From: Vibrio nitrifigilis
Lineage (GTDB): Bacteria > Pseudomonadota > Gammaproteobacteria > Enterobacterales > Vibrionaceae
Length of the DNA: 64,000 nucleotides
Assembly (NCBI RefSeq): GCF_015686695.1
Contig: NZ_JADPMR010000001.1
Coordinates: forward strand, 744,001-808,000
Direction: 5' to 3'
Under the pieces are notes generated by a model. It saw only the letters and a program-made list of their open reading frames with translations. It had not been told where the DNA came from and made no database searches. Below are positions 8,306 to 17,868 of the stretch, in pieces. The position numbers and the translations under genes were made by a program. How positions within the stretch are numbered: the stretch's first letter is position 1; every line of letters starts with the position of its first letter.

Positions 8306-9247
8306 ATGTCAGGTGTGTTAAATACCGTTGATGCTCGTACGAACCTTGTGGGCGAGAACCGACTAGAGTTGTTACTCTTTAGTCTTAATAGTTCCCAAGT
8401 GTTTGCTATTAACGTGTTTAAAGTTAAAGAAGTCATTCAAGTTCCGGTTCTAACTAAGATGCCTGGTTCTCACTCTCATATTACTGGAGTTGCGTCACTT
8501 CGTGGTGAAGCCGTGCCAGTGATTGATTTGCGACAAGCGATTGGATTCCCAGAAAGTCGTCTAGAAAAACCAGAACAGAATTTGATCATCACGGAATATA
8601 ACCGTTCGGTACAAGGATTCTTAGTTGGGCAAGTGCGTAATATTATTAATACCACTTGGACCGAGATTCAACCGCCGCCAAGAACGTCAGGGCGTTCTAA
8701 TTATTTGACAGCGATTACGCAAGTTAAAGAGAACGAGAAATCTCATATTGTAGAGATCATTGATGTTGAAAAAGTGTTGGCGGAAATCATTGATTACGAT
8801 GTATCTATCTCTGAAGAAGTGTTAGATAGAGATTTATTGACCGAAATGGACGGTCGTCGCGTTTTGATTGTGGACGACTCAACTACGGCACGTAATCAGG
8901 TGAAAGGAACGTTATCTCAACTTGGTCTTCAAATCATTGAGTGCCGCGATGGTATGGAAGCTCTTAACTTGCTCAAACGTTGGTGTGATGAAGGTAAGAA
9001 CATCAATGATGAGCTGTTGATGATGATTACTGATGCTGAGATGCCTGAAATGGATGGTTATCGCCTGACTTATGAAGTTCGCCAAGACCCACGTATGAAG
9101 GATTTACATATTGCTTTGAATACTTCATTGAGCGGCAGTTTCAATGAAGCCATGGTACAGAAAGTAGGGTGTAACCGCTTTATCTCAAAATTCCAGCCTG
9201 ACATGTTGGTTGAAATTGCTCAGGAACGGCTGAAAGAGTTGCTGTAA
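8306..9247 (+). CDS. cheV: Chemotaxis coupling protein CheV
   Basis: 313 residues with a CheW-like domain (about 20-165, including VFAINVFKVKEVI and ITGVASLRGEAVPVIDL) fused to a receiver domain (about 180-310). The receiver has the acidic pair in IVDDSTTARN, the phospho-acceptor Asp243 in ITDAEMPEMDGY and a Lys in RFISKF. CheV couples chemoreceptors to CheA and adapts by phosphorylation. A promoter must lie in the 97-bp gap after mlc, where TTGGTTAACTGACTATAATG resembles a -10 region (TATAAT). A strong terminator follows. Confidence 0.93.
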   Translation: MSGVLNTVDARTNLVGENRLELLLFSLNSSQVFAINVFKVKEVIQVPVLTKMPGSHSHITGVASLRGEAVPVIDLRQAIGFPESRLEKPEQNLIITEYNRSVQGFLVGQVRNIINTTWTEIQPPPRTSGRSNYLTAITQVKENEKSHIVEIIDVEKVLAEIIDYDVSISEEVLDRDLLTEMDGRRVLIVDDSTTARNQVKGTLSQLGLQIIECRDGMEALNLLKRWCDEGKNINDELLMMITDAEMPEMDGYRLTYEVRQDPRMKDLHIALNTSLSGSFNEAMVQKVGCNRFISKFQPDMLVEIAQERLKELL

Positions 9248-9274
9248 CTTTTTATACCGATGTAGTTTTGTAGG

Positions 9275-9306
9275 AAAGGCGCACAAATTATGTGCGCCTT
9301 TTTATT
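9275..9306 (+). terminator. Terminator after cheV
   Basis: AAAGGCGCACA / TGTGCGCCTTT stem with a short loop and following T-run, located between cheV and the converging dnaE2. Confidence 0.9.
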
Positions 9307-9311
9307 TACTG

Positions 9312-12300
9312 TCAGTGAAAGTCTCGTGAAGGGGCTTGGAGTGTGTGAAGTTGAGGTGTTAAATCGATTAATCGTCCAGCAATCACATGGCAGACGCTGC
9401 CTTGTTTTTCCAAAATACCTTTCACCATGAGAATCTTAGCGTTGAGATAGGCTTCTTTTTGTGCCCGTGCAGTCGCTCCCCAAACCACAACATTGATATT
9501 GCCCGTGTCATCTTCCAAAGTAAAAAAAGTCACCCCTCCAGCCGTTCCCGGCGATTGCCTACCAGTGACAACACCTACTACAGTGACTAACGATTGATGC
9601 TCTTTATGGATGAGATCTTGCTGACGAACAAAACGTCCAAGTAATCCTGCTTTTTCTAGTAAAGGAATCGGATGGTGCTCTAAAGAAAGTCCTAGCGCGG
9701 CATAATCTTCAATTAAGTTGTCACTGTCGCTGGGCGGAGCGGTATAGTTTGGCGCAGGTTCATGTACATCGCGAAACAAGGGGAGGTCACTTAACGTATC
9801 CATCATTTCCCAGCGTGTTGCATAGCGGTTGTTCGCCAGACTATGCATGGCATTAGCAGATGCGAGCGCTTCTATGTCTTTGCGGTTCAGCCCTAAAGAT
9901 TTTATCGTGTTGATATGTTGATATCCTGATTTAGGACGACTGTCGAGCAGTGTGGTCGCGCCTTGAAGGCTTAAACCACGCACTAAACGTAACCCCAGTT
10001 GGATTGCCTGTCCTTGTAAATGAGGAACGATGGTGTGATCGTATTGAGAGTGATTAACACAGACGGGCAATATGGTTAATTGGTGGCGCTGAGCATCTTG
10101 GATTAACTGTGAAGGGCTATAGAATCCCATTGGCAGGCTATTCAGAAGGGCGGTATAAAATGCTTCTGGGTAGTAGTATTTAAGCCAAGCCGAGCAGTAG
10201 GCTAATACTGCAAACGAAGCCGAATGACTTTCGGGGAAGCCATATTCACCAAACCCACAAATCTGGTCATATAAGGTTTGTGCAAACTCATGGCTATAGC
10301 CGCGAGACTCCATTCCTTTGATCAGTTTATCCTTAAATTTTGCGAGTTCTCCTGTTTTCTTCCACGACGCCATAGCACGACGTAGTTGGTCTGCTTCGCC
10401 ACCACTAAATCCCGCCGCCACCATCGCTAACTTAATGACTTGCTCTTGAAATATTGGTACACCCATCGTGCGCTCAAGTACTGAACGTACCTCTTCTGAA
10501 GGGTAAGTGATCGCTTCTAAACCATCACGTCGTTTTAGATATGGGTGAACCATATCACCTTGAATTGGACCTGGACGGACAATTGCGATCTGTACAACGA
10601 GATCGTAATAGCAGGCTGGCTTGAGGCGTGGCAGCATACTCATCTGAGCGCGTGATTCAATCTGAAAAACACCCACGGTATCCGCTTGTTGAATCATGTG
10701 ATAGACATTCATGTCATCTTGCAGGCATGTAATATCAGCAATGCTAAGGTGCCTGTTATAGTGATGAGCGACTAAATCGAAACATTTGCGAATTGCAGTG
10801 AGCATGCCTAGTGCTAACACATCGACTTTCAGCAACCCTAAACTTTCAATATCATCTTTATCCCATTGAATAATGGTGCGGTTTTCCATGGCTGCATTTT
10901 CAATTGCCACCATTTCATAAAGGGGACCTGCAGAGATGACAAATCCGCCCACATGTTGCGAAAGATGGCGAGGAAATCCTAAGATCTCATTGACCAAAGA
11001 GATAAATTGTTCACCTTGCAAAGAATCTGGTTGTAGGCCTAATTCAACAATCTGTGCTTGCCACCCTTTTGCACGGTCACGACGATTGATTTTTTTTATA
11101 AAAAACTCTAATTGAGACTCTTCAATACCTAACGCTTTTCCTACATCGCGCACCGCACTTTTAAAACGATAAGAAATAACAGTCGCAGCAATGGCGGCTC
11201 TTTCTCGGCCATATTTGTTATACAAATATTGAATTACTTCCTCGCGACGTTCATGTTCAAAATCAACATCAATATCGGGCGGTTCGTTGCGTTCTTTACT
11301 AATGAAACGTTCAAAGAGTACCGATATCTGTCTTGGGTCAACGGATGTGATGTCTAAACAGTAACAAACGACGGAGTTAGCTGCGGAGCCTCGTCCTTGA
11401 TAAAGAATCTTTTGCTGCTTGGCGAAGCTCACCATATCGTGAATGGTAAGAAAGTAATAGGGGTAGTTGAGCTCTTCAATGAGTGAGAGCTCCTTATCAA
11501 TAGTGGCCTGAATATCATTAGGGACAGCATTAGGAAAACGGCGAGCTTTTCCTTTGCTGACTAGATGACGGAGATAGTTCATTGCCGTATAGCCATCAGG
11601 TACGAGTTCACTAGGGTATTCGTAGCGTAAGCTATCGAGCTGAAATTGGCAGCGCTCGGCAATCGCAATACTTTCTTGTCGCCATGCTTGAGGAAATAGC
11701 TTCGCTAATTTATTTTCACTGCGTAATGCTCGTTCTGTATTGGTCAACAGGCTGCCCTGAATATTTCGCAGTGCTTGATTTTTTTTGATGGCTGTTAAGA
11801 CATGTTGTAACGGCAAGCGTGTCGCATTATGCATAAGAACACCACCACAGGCGGTGATGGGAAGAAGCAGTTGCTGTGCAAGTTGCTGACAATACTCGAT
11901 ATATTGATGTTCATTTTCTTCAAGATGGCGCTGTACACCAATCCATAAGCGGTCTTGATGATGCTTTTTGAGCCAAACTCCCCAATGTTGATCTCTCTTT
12001 TGCTGTTGTGGGATCCATAAAAAGAGACAGTGCTGAGCGGACATCAAATCCCATTCTGAAAGTTGATAATGACCTTTTTCACTGCGGCGGCGAGCGTTAG
12101 TGATAATGCGGCATAATTCTGCATAAGCAGGTCGAGTTGGACAAAGTAAGACAACTTGGCACTCATCATTAAGCCAAAATAGGCTACCAATAATCAGTTT
12201 AATGGTGAGCTGATGTTCTTTAATGGCAGTATAAGCACGAACGACGCCAGCCACAGAACACTCATCAGTGATTGCCAGCGAATGGTAGTGGAGAAAATCT

Positions 12301-12383
12301 GCCTGAATCACCAGTTCTTCCACGTGGGAGGCACCGGTGAGAAATGAGAAGTTACTCTGACAAAAGAGTTCAGCATAAGCCAT
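9312..12383 (-). CDS. dnaE2: Error-prone DNA polymerase DnaE2 (ImuC)
   Basis: 1023 residues, about the usual DnaE2 length and shorter than replicative DnaE. The N-terminal PHP domain begins MAYAELFCQSNFSFLTGASH. The palm motif PDIDVDFEHERREEV is near residue 367, with GRGSAANS before it and YGFPESHSASFAVLAY later, all typical of C-family DnaE2. An OB-fold region near the C-terminus contains VVGVVTGRQSPGTAGGV. It is the catalytic subunit of the ImuA-ImuB-DnaE2 mutasome and performs damage-induced mutagenic translesion synthesis. It is the last gene of the SOS operon, 11 bp after imuB. Confidence 0.95.
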   Translation of the reverse strand: MAYAELFCQSNFSFLTGASHVEELVIQADFLHYHSLAITDECSVAGVVRAYTAIKEHQLTIKLIIGSLFWLNDECQVVLLCPTRPAYAELCRIITNARRRSEKGHYQLSEWDLMSAQHCLFLWIPQQQKRDQHWGVWLKKHHQDRLWIGVQRHLEENEHQYIEYCQQLAQQLLLPITACGGVLMHNATRLPLQHVLTAIKKNQALRNIQGSLLTNTERALRSENKLAKLFPQAWRQESIAIAERCQFQLDSLRYEYPSELVPDGYTAMNYLRHLVSKGKARRFPNAVPNDIQATIDKELSLIEELNYPYYFLTIHDMVSFAKQQKILYQGRGSAANSVVCYCLDITSVDPRQISVLFERFISKERNEPPDIDVDFEHERREEVIQYLYNKYGRERAAIAATVISYRFKSAVRDVGKALGIEESQLEFFIKKINRRDRAKGWQAQIVELGLQPDSLQGEQFISLVNEILGFPRHLSQHVGGFVISAGPLYEMVAIENAAMENRTIIQWDKDDIESLGLLKVDVLALGMLTAIRKCFDLVAHHYNRHLSIADITCLQDDMNVYHMIQQADTVGVFQIESRAQMSMLPRLKPACYYDLVVQIAIVRPGPIQGDMVHPYLKRRDGLEAITYPSEEVRSVLERTMGVPIFQEQVIKLAMVAAGFSGGEADQLRRAMASWKKTGELAKFKDKLIKGMESRGYSHEFAQTLYDQICGFGEYGFPESHSASFAVLAYCSAWLKYYYPEAFYTALLNSLPMGFYSPSQLIQDAQRHQLTILPVCVNHSQYDHTIVPHLQGQAIQLGLRLVRGLSLQGATTLLDSRPKSGYQHINTIKSLGLNRKDIEALASANAMHSLANNRYATRWEMMDTLSDLPLFRDVHEPAPNYTAPPSDSDNLIEDYAALGLSLEHHPIPLLEKAGLLGRFVRQQDLIHKEHQSLVTVVGVVTGRQSPGTAGGVTFFTLEDDTGNINVVVWGATARAQKEAYLNAKILMVKGILEKQGSVCHVIAGRLIDLTPQLHTLQAPSRDFH

Positions 12384-12394
12384 AAGTCATTATC

Positions 12395-13792
12395 CTAGCT
12401 AAATATACCGTGAACGAACCAATGTTGCTCTGGGGTACGAAATACCCATAACCAGCGACCATCCGCTGATTGAGCAATAAAATAGTCGCGAGTGATCGCT
12501 TCTCCATCCCACCATCCTGTTGCGATGCGTTCAGGACCATGGATAAGTGTTATTTTGTCATTGAGAGGTTGTGGAACAGGGTAAAGCAAGCTCGGTCTGA
12601 GCCGGTTAGCCTGAATGGTATGTGAAATAGGTTGAGTTGGGTCGAGATATTCCGTTGTCTTCTCTGGTCTCGGATCTTGGCTTATGTAAGGAGCCACTAC
12701 ATGCTGTTTACCTAACTTAGCTTGTAGGGTACCAATCAAATCCAACGCACTTTGTTGCCCCTGTATTCCACGAAAAAGATCATGGCTGTCTTGAGCCTGA
12801 GAACCTGACCGCTTGACCTTTAATGTTAACGCTAAGACAGGATGATTCAGATTAAGCGATTCTAATGTTAATCGACACAGCTGCATCCAGCGTATTGCTT
12901 GATCATCGCCTCGTGCTGATGAGAAAACGATGGTTTCTTGCTGTTGGTCACGTTGGGTCAGAGTAAGCTCTAGCTCATAGGCCACTTGATTACGTAAGCG
13001 TAGATATGGCTCCAACTGGTTTAACAAACGCTGTAAGGGTTTTTCTAACCATGAGATGCGTTCGATTTCGTAAAGTAAATCAATATGTGCTTGAAACTGA
13101 ACTTGTGGATGATAAAAGCACAATGGATGGTGAAATTGTCCAAGAAGGCGTCCCACATAGTTCACTAAGTCAATATTAAATCGCCGTGCAATGTCTTGCA
13201 TCGGTAAGACAAGTAAAGCACCAAGGGTCTTAATTCCGACTCGATGTAATTTTTCAATATCTTGAGTCGCCAATTCAGTTGCAGTAAGCGGGTAGGTTTT
13301 TATTTGTTTCAGTAATTGTGCTTTGTCGCAGGTTAATTGGTTTGCACCTGATTTGGCTAATAACATCGCACTAAGTGGTGAAAATCCCACAGCATAATGA
13401 TAGCGAACATCAAACTGGTTCAAATGTGAAGAAATCGCCTGCCAGTAATGATCAAAGCCTGCATATAGACTCAGCATATTGGAGACTTTAAGCAGTAAAC
13501 CTTGTGGGGGAAATAGTACGATGTCAGATGTCACCAAATAAAGCCACTGAGCTAAGCTTTCTAAAGTGTGAGTTTCGCCTTGATGGTCGTAATTGACCAC
13601 CTGCAAATCACGGCACAAGGTCGCAGCACCAGCTAATCCCATTCCTAGCTTAATTCCATGGTTTAGAGCGACGGTGTTTGCTTGTACAACATGGTGATCT
13701 TGACCTGTAACCAAGATAATAGGCTGCTTTTCGTGAGTGAATAACGTATCCAACTGTAAATGCGAAAAATGCAGATAAAGCCATATTTGCAT
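12395..13792 (-). CDS. imuB: ImuB, Y-family polymerase-like mutasome protein
   Basis: 465 residues of the UmuC/DinB superfamily. The N-terminus reads WLYLHFSHLQLDTL, where active Y-family polymerases have a catalytic Asp pair; those acids are absent, as expected for ImuB, which acts as a scaffold rather than a polymerase. A helix-hairpin-helix-like stretch (ATQDIEKLHRVGIKTLGALL) is near residue 175. ImuB bridges DnaE2 to the sliding clamp and to ImuA. It is encoded 3 bp after imuA and 11 bp before dnaE2. Confidence 0.92.
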   Translation of the reverse strand: MQIWLYLHFSHLQLDTLFTHEKQPIILVTGQDHHVVQANTVALNHGIKLGMGLAGAATLCRDLQVVNYDHQGETHTLESLAQWLYLVTSDIVLFPPQGLLLKVSNMLSLYAGFDHYWQAISSHLNQFDVRYHYAVGFSPLSAMLLAKSGANQLTCDKAQLLKQIKTYPLTATELATQDIEKLHRVGIKTLGALLVLPMQDIARRFNIDLVNYVGRLLGQFHHPLCFYHPQVQFQAHIDLLYEIERISWLEKPLQRLLNQLEPYLRLRNQVAYELELTLTQRDQQQETIVFSSARGDDQAIRWMQLCRLTLESLNLNHPVLALTLKVKRSGSQAQDSHDLFRGIQGQQSALDLIGTLQAKLGKQHVVAPYISQDPRPEKTTEYLDPTQPISHTIQANRLRPSLLYPVPQPLNDKITLIHGPERIATGWWDGEAITRDYFIAQSADGRWLWVFRTPEQHWFVHGIFS

Positions 13793-13795
13793 TGT

Positions 13796-14470
13796 TCACC
13801 CCTGTTTGCGGATTGGAAAAGGCACCACGACAGATGTGCTTTTTGGTACCGTTAAATTCTGCCAGTAATGATCAAAGCTGACTAAAAAGGGTTCGGCAGG
13901 CCAGCCACCTTTGCGTTTAGTAATTGAAATGGTGATGCCTTCATCATTCGCTTTAAGCCGCATACTCAAGGTGACGGGTAACGAAAATAGAGGTTTCGTA
14001 ACTGAGCGAAATAAAAATTGTAGGCATTGGCCTGTTTCACTCGCGACTTGTAATCTGCGAGCTTGATGTACCTCTATCTCATCCTGCCATAATAATACGT
14101 GTGCACAGGCGCCGCTTTTTAGACATTGCTCGGCAGCCCATAGCGCTTCTTTGCTGCTGGTTGGAGTTAAGATCAAGATCTTATCAATAGGCATTCCTGC
14201 ATGGTGGAATGCTTCTGCAGATACGTTTCCTGGTGGATTAATGAGCACTGTTAAACGTTCACTATCCTGACTTAAATAAGGCAGCAATAAACGTATTTCA
14301 CCAATACCAACTGGAGTTTTGAGTTCCACGACACCTTGAGTTGGAAATCCTCCGCCCAACTGCTGATCGAGTTCCGGATAGCCGGAAGTTTGGCATTCAC
14401 ATTCGAGACTTGTCTCGCTGCCCCGCCAAAGCCAGTGTTTATTTTTTAGATGTTCAATAAGTTCATACAT
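13796..14470 (-). CDS. imuA: ImuA, RecA/SulA-like mutasome accessory protein
   Basis: 224 residues from ATG 14470 (MYELIEHLKNKHWLWRG). A longer frame to 14518 would read through the LexA-type site, so the shorter start is chosen even though its Shine-Dalgarno is weak. The protein has the RecA-like core of the ImuA family (LGGGFPTQGVVEL then LTPTSSKEALWAAEQCLKSG), with a degenerate P-loop. It is required for mutasome function with ImuB and DnaE2. First gene of the operon. Confidence 0.88.
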   Translation of the reverse strand: MYELIEHLKNKHWLWRGSETSLECECQTSGYPELDQQLGGGFPTQGVVELKTPVGIGEIRLLLPYLSQDSERLTVLINPPGNVSAEAFHHAGMPIDKILILTPTSSKEALWAAEQCLKSGACAHVLLWQDEIEVHQARRLQVASETGQCLQFLFRSVTKPLFSLPVTLSMRLKANDEGITISITKRKGGWPAEPFLVSFDHYWQNLTVPKSTSVVVPFPIRKQG

Positions 14471-14480
14471 AATGCGATAC

Positions 14481-14496
14481 CTGTATATATGTACAG
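14481..14496 (-). promoter_or_regulatory. LexA-binding SOS box of the imuA-imuB-dnaE2 operon
   Basis: CTGTATATATGTACAG is a perfect match to CTGT-N8-ACAG. It ends 10 bp upstream of the imuA start, overlapping the expected promoter/initiation region. It implies induction of the whole operon by DNA damage through LexA cleavage. Confidence 0.92.
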
Positions 14497-14563
14497 TATA
14501 TTTCGCATGGGAAAACATTCAAGAAAAATTTAAGGCGCTACCGGTAATCATCCTTACTTATCT

Positions 14564-14629
14564 TGTCTGTCCTAATAAAATCACATGAGCCTTAATATGT
14601 CGGTCCAATAATCGTCATGTGTCTGTCCT
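14564..14629 (-). repeat. GGACAGAC-type repeat cluster (3 units)
   Basis: Two exact TGTCTGTCCT units (14564-14573, 14620-14629) flank a degenerate one (TGTCGGTCC, 14599-14607), all in the same orientation. An inverted repeat CACATGA / TCATGTG brackets the middle unit, so the cluster can fold. The motif is shared with the flanks of the RAYT gene. Confidence 0.6.
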
Positions 14630-15122
14630 GTTAATAATGACAATAACTATGTGTGAAAAATGAACAGAACACTGCATTATCAATATGATTTATCAAACCA
14701 TGAATGAATCATTGATAGCTGAAAGTTTTTATTTACATTTATTTAACCAGAAAGGCATAAATTGAAAGAAAAAAGCAGGTATATCATGTACGTCAGTTGC
14801 TGTTTATTTTACCGGTGATAGCTGTATCTTGTTGAAGGTGAAGTAAAAATGACACATGGGTAGGGGAAATGTTTGATAATGTGAGTATTCTTTGTATTAT
14901 GAACTTAGTTAACTATCAATTTTCTACAAATGTTACGTGCTAGAAACGTGTTGTTGCATAACAGTGAAGTAAAAATACACATTTTGTGATTAAAAGATAA
15001 GCTGTTGAAAAAAATCAGTTTGATAATCAAATTATATTGTTGTGCTTATTTTTTAACTGTAAAAAACTATCACTAAGGGGTTAACAAGATGTTGTTATTT
15101 AGTACCTGTAGTGTATTTTATT

Positions 15123-15157
15123 AAGGAGTTGTAGTATTTCGTTACAACTCCTTTTTC
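15123..15157 (+). terminator. Orphan Rho-independent terminator
   Basis: AAGGAGTTGTA pairs perfectly with TACAACTCCTT (11 bp, nine-base loop) and the pairing runs into TTTTT. No plus-strand gene lies upstream within 5 kb: the neighbours on the left are on the minus strand. It therefore ends an unannotated plus-strand transcript, possibly a small RNA. Confidence 0.7.
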
Positions 15158-15348
15158 TCACAGCGTCCTTGAGACTTATGCCTGTCAGAGGTCTGACTGT
15201 GATTTCTGTTTTATCCTACGTATCACTTTCTGTGACGTTAGCGATAGTTAGCTATCTTTTGTGGTGTTGGTTAACACTAACATTGATAAACGACGAGCAT
15301 AATATCATGGGAAAAGGTTAGGTAATTCTCCCTGTAAAGGATAATCAT

Positions 15349-16077
15349 ATGGATAGAAGACACGCGCTTAAGTTTTTAGGCCGCGCTGCATCTGCACTGG
15401 CTATTGCGCCACATGTTGTTAATGCGAAAGAAATGCATGGGGTGCCACTAGAAACAGCAATGAATGCTGACCATTTGCCTCAGCCTGCGCAAGCTGGATG
15501 GCAAGTATTGACGGATCCGAAAGACCGTGCAGCACTTTCGGCAATTTTTGACCGTATCATTCCTGCGGATCAATATGGCCCATCTGCAACAGAAGCGGGT
15601 TGTATCGAGTTTCTTGATGACCAGCTTGCTGGTGATTATGGCTCAGGTAAAGCGCTTTATTTAGAAGGTCCAATGGACCGTAAAAATGAAGAAATGCTGA
15701 TGGGTAAGCCGCAGTTCTTAGCAACGCCTAAAGAACGTTATATGACCGGTATCAAAGCTCTAGAACAATACTCTCAATCTCATTTTGGCAGTTCTTTAGA
15801 TGCTTTGTCTCCAGATAATATGGATCAGTTCTTATTGAACCTAGAAGCTGGAAAAATTGATTTAGGTAAAGACGTTGATGGTAAGGCTCTATTTGAGCTG
15901 ATGATCCAAAACGCACGTGAAGGGTACTTATCTGATCCGCTTTATGGCGGTAACCGCAATATGGCGGGTTGGAAGATGATTGGCTTCCCAGGTGCTCGTT
16001 ATGATTACCGTCCTTACTTAAGCCGTCCAGGCGAAAATCTAGAACTAATTCCAGTAAGTTTAATCCCGAACGATTAA
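15349..16077 (+). CDS. Gluconate 2-dehydrogenase-type small subunit (subunit 3)
   Basis: 242 residues. The N-terminus MDRRHALKFLGRAASALAIA is a twin-arginine signal (RRHALKF), so the protein is exported folded by Tat. The rest fits the gluconate_2-dh3 family (LTDPKDRAALSAIFDRIIPA, then GYLSDPLYGGNRNMAGWKMI and PGARYDY). In characterised enzymes this gamma subunit escorts the flavin subunit across the membrane. ATG follows GTAAAGGATAATCAT. It is first of three adjacent genes, 16 bp before the flavin subunit. The polyol or sugar-acid substrate is not readable. Confidence 0.88.
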   Translation: MDRRHALKFLGRAASALAIAPHVVNAKEMHGVPLETAMNADHLPQPAQAGWQVLTDPKDRAALSAIFDRIIPADQYGPSATEAGCIEFLDDQLAGDYGSGKALYLEGPMDRKNEEMLMGKPQFLATPKERYMTGIKALEQYSQSHFGSSLDALSPDNMDQFLLNLEAGKIDLGKDVDGKALFELMIQNAREGYLSDPLYGGNRNMAGWKMIGFPGARYDYRPYLSRPGENLELIPVSLIPND

Positions 16078-16093
16078 ACCGGAGCAAATAATA

Positions 16094-17863
16094 ATGGCAA
16101 TAGAAAGAGCAAAAGCCGATGTCGTGATCTGTGGTTTGGGGTGGTCTGGTTCGATCATCGCAGAAGAGCTGACACGAGCTGGCCTAAATGTCGTGGCAAT
16201 TGAACGTGGCGCATGGCGCGATACGTCGACGGATTTCCCACCAGCTGTCGACCCTGATGAATTACGTTGGCAGACTCGTCGTGCAATGACTCAGCCAATG
16301 AGTGTTGAAACAACGACTTTCCGTAATAATCCAAAACAAGATGCAGCACCAGTACGAAACTGGTCAGCGTACCAATTTGGTTGGAACGTTGGTGGTGCTG
16401 GTACCCACTGGGCAGGCATGTCTTGGCGTTTCACTCCTTGGGACTTCGAAGTCGCAACCAAAACTCGTGAACGTTACGGTAAAGATAAAGCGAAAGGCCT
16501 ACAGGTACAAGACTGGGGCGTGACTTACGACGAAATGGAACCTTACTACGACCGCTTTGAACGTATTGCTGGTACGTCTGGTAAAGCTGGTAACATTAAG
16601 GGTGAAAAAATCCCAGGTGGTAACGTATTCGAAGGTCCTCGTTCTCGCGATTATCCAACTCCGCCATTGCAAGACACAAACTGGACAGCGAAATATCGTA
16701 AGCTGACTACTGATCTGGGCTACCACCCATTTAGTGTTCCTGCTGGTAACCTTTCTCAGTCTTATGTAAACCCACTAGGGGTTTCTATGGGACCTTGTAC
16801 TTACTGTGGTTTCTGTGATTTCCACGGCTGTGGTAACTTCTCTAAATCGTCACCTCAAGCATGTATTTTACCTGCATTGATGCGTCGTAAGAACTTCACG
16901 CTATTAAGTGAAACAGAAGTACTTCATGCTGTGAAACACAAAGACGGTAAAACAGTAAAAGGTGTTAAATTCATTACACGTGATGGTAAAGAAGGCTTCC
17001 AGCCTGCTGATATCGTGTGTATCACCGCTTACCAAATGGATAACGTTCGTCTAATGCTTCTTTCTGGCGTAGGTGAACAGTATGATCCTCGCACTGGTAA
17101 AGGAACGATTGGTCGTAACTACAGCTACCAAACGTGTTCAAGTGTGACGGGTTTCTTCGATAATGAATACATGAACCCATTCATCGGTGCAGGTGCTCTT
17201 GCGGTGCAAATCGATGACTTCAACGGTGACAACTTCGACCACAGTAACGTCGATTTCATCGGTGGTGCCGGTATCATGGCGTTCAACACCAATGGTCGCC
17301 CAATTCAAAATGCGGATGGCATCCGTCCAGGTACTCGTCGTTGGGGTACTGAATGGAAGAAAGCCTTCTCTCGTGATTACCAAAACGCAGCGACGCTATT
17401 CTGTCAGGGCACTTCAATGCCAACGAAGAATGCTTTCCTTGATTTAGATCCTCGTTATAAAGATCGTCACGGTCAGCCACTGCTTCGTGTAACTTTCGAT
17501 TGGAATAAAAACGACCAACGTATGTCTAAATACATGACAGAACGTGCGGTTGAACTCATGAAGAAAGCGGGTGGTAAAGATCTGATGATCGATAACCAAG
17601 CCGAAGCTAGCTGGAACCCATACAAACAACACAGTTCACACACTATCGGTGGTGCTGTGATGGGCGCAGATCCAACAACATCTGCATTGAACCCATACTT
17701 ACAAAGCTGGGATGCGCATAACCTATTTGTTGTAGGTGCTTCTGCATTCCCTAACAACGGTGGTTATAACCCAACATTGACCGTAGGTGCACTATCTGTT
17801 CGTGCTGCTCGTGCGATTCATCAAACCTACATTAACAATCCTGGTCAGTTAGTGAGAGGTTAA
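16094..17863 (+). CDS. GMC-family FAD dehydrogenase, large catalytic subunit
   Basis: 589 residues. The dinucleotide fold ADVVICGLGWSGSIIAEEL is at residues 8-26 and ends with an acidic ERG. The C-terminal GMC domain has HTIGGAVMG and a late FVVGASAFPNNGGYNPTLTV stretch. There is no signal peptide, consistent with export by hitch-hiking on the Tat-tagged small subunit. The family includes membrane-bound gluconate, 2-ketogluconate, sorbitol and fructose dehydrogenases, which oxidise the substrate in the periplasm and pass electrons to the cytochrome subunit. A Cys-rich patch (CTYCGFCDFHGCG) near residue 235 resembles the Fe-S-type cysteine cluster seen in some of these enzymes. Confidence 0.88.
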   Translation: MAIERAKADVVICGLGWSGSIIAEELTRAGLNVVAIERGAWRDTSTDFPPAVDPDELRWQTRRAMTQPMSVETTTFRNNPKQDAAPVRNWSAYQFGWNVGGAGTHWAGMSWRFTPWDFEVATKTRERYGKDKAKGLQVQDWGVTYDEMEPYYDRFERIAGTSGKAGNIKGEKIPGGNVFEGPRSRDYPTPPLQDTNWTAKYRKLTTDLGYHPFSVPAGNLSQSYVNPLGVSMGPCTYCGFCDFHGCGNFSKSSPQACILPALMRRKNFTLLSETEVLHAVKHKDGKTVKGVKFITRDGKEGFQPADIVCITAYQMDNVRLMLLSGVGEQYDPRTGKGTIGRNYSYQTCSSVTGFFDNEYMNPFIGAGALAVQIDDFNGDNFDHSNVDFIGGAGIMAFNTNGRPIQNADGIRPGTRRWGTEWKKAFSRDYQNAATLFCQGTSMPTKNAFLDLDPRYKDRHGQPLLRVTFDWNKNDQRMSKYMTERAVELMKKAGGKDLMIDNQAEASWNPYKQHSSHTIGGAVMGADPTTSALNPYLQSWDAHNLFVVGASAFPNNGGYNPTLTVGALSVRAARAIHQTYINNPGQLVRG

Positions 17864-17868
17864 GGACG

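Larger units (their letters stand above)
14497..15348. other. About 0.85 kb intergenic region between imuA and the dehydrogenase operon
   Basis: No convincing protein-coding frame. It holds three GGACAGAC-type repeats (14564-14573, degenerate 14599-14607, 14620-14629), with a CACATGA / TCATGTG inverted repeat at 14582-14588 and 14615-14621. An orphan intrinsic terminator lies at 15123-15156, and the promoter region of the dehydrogenase operon lies after that. The A/T-rich stretch at 14640-15120 has no recognised content apart from a possible small RNA ending at the terminator. Confidence 0.5.

Noticed and set aside
15752..16087. 111-residue minus-strand frame over the dehydrogenase small subunit
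   Set aside because: Antisense to a clearly coding gene with a Tat signal; likely a shadow of its codon use.
17187..17757. Several antisense and alternative frames within the GMC flavin subunit gene
   Set aside because: They lie wholly inside a well-supported gene, lack ribosome binding sites and show no protein features.
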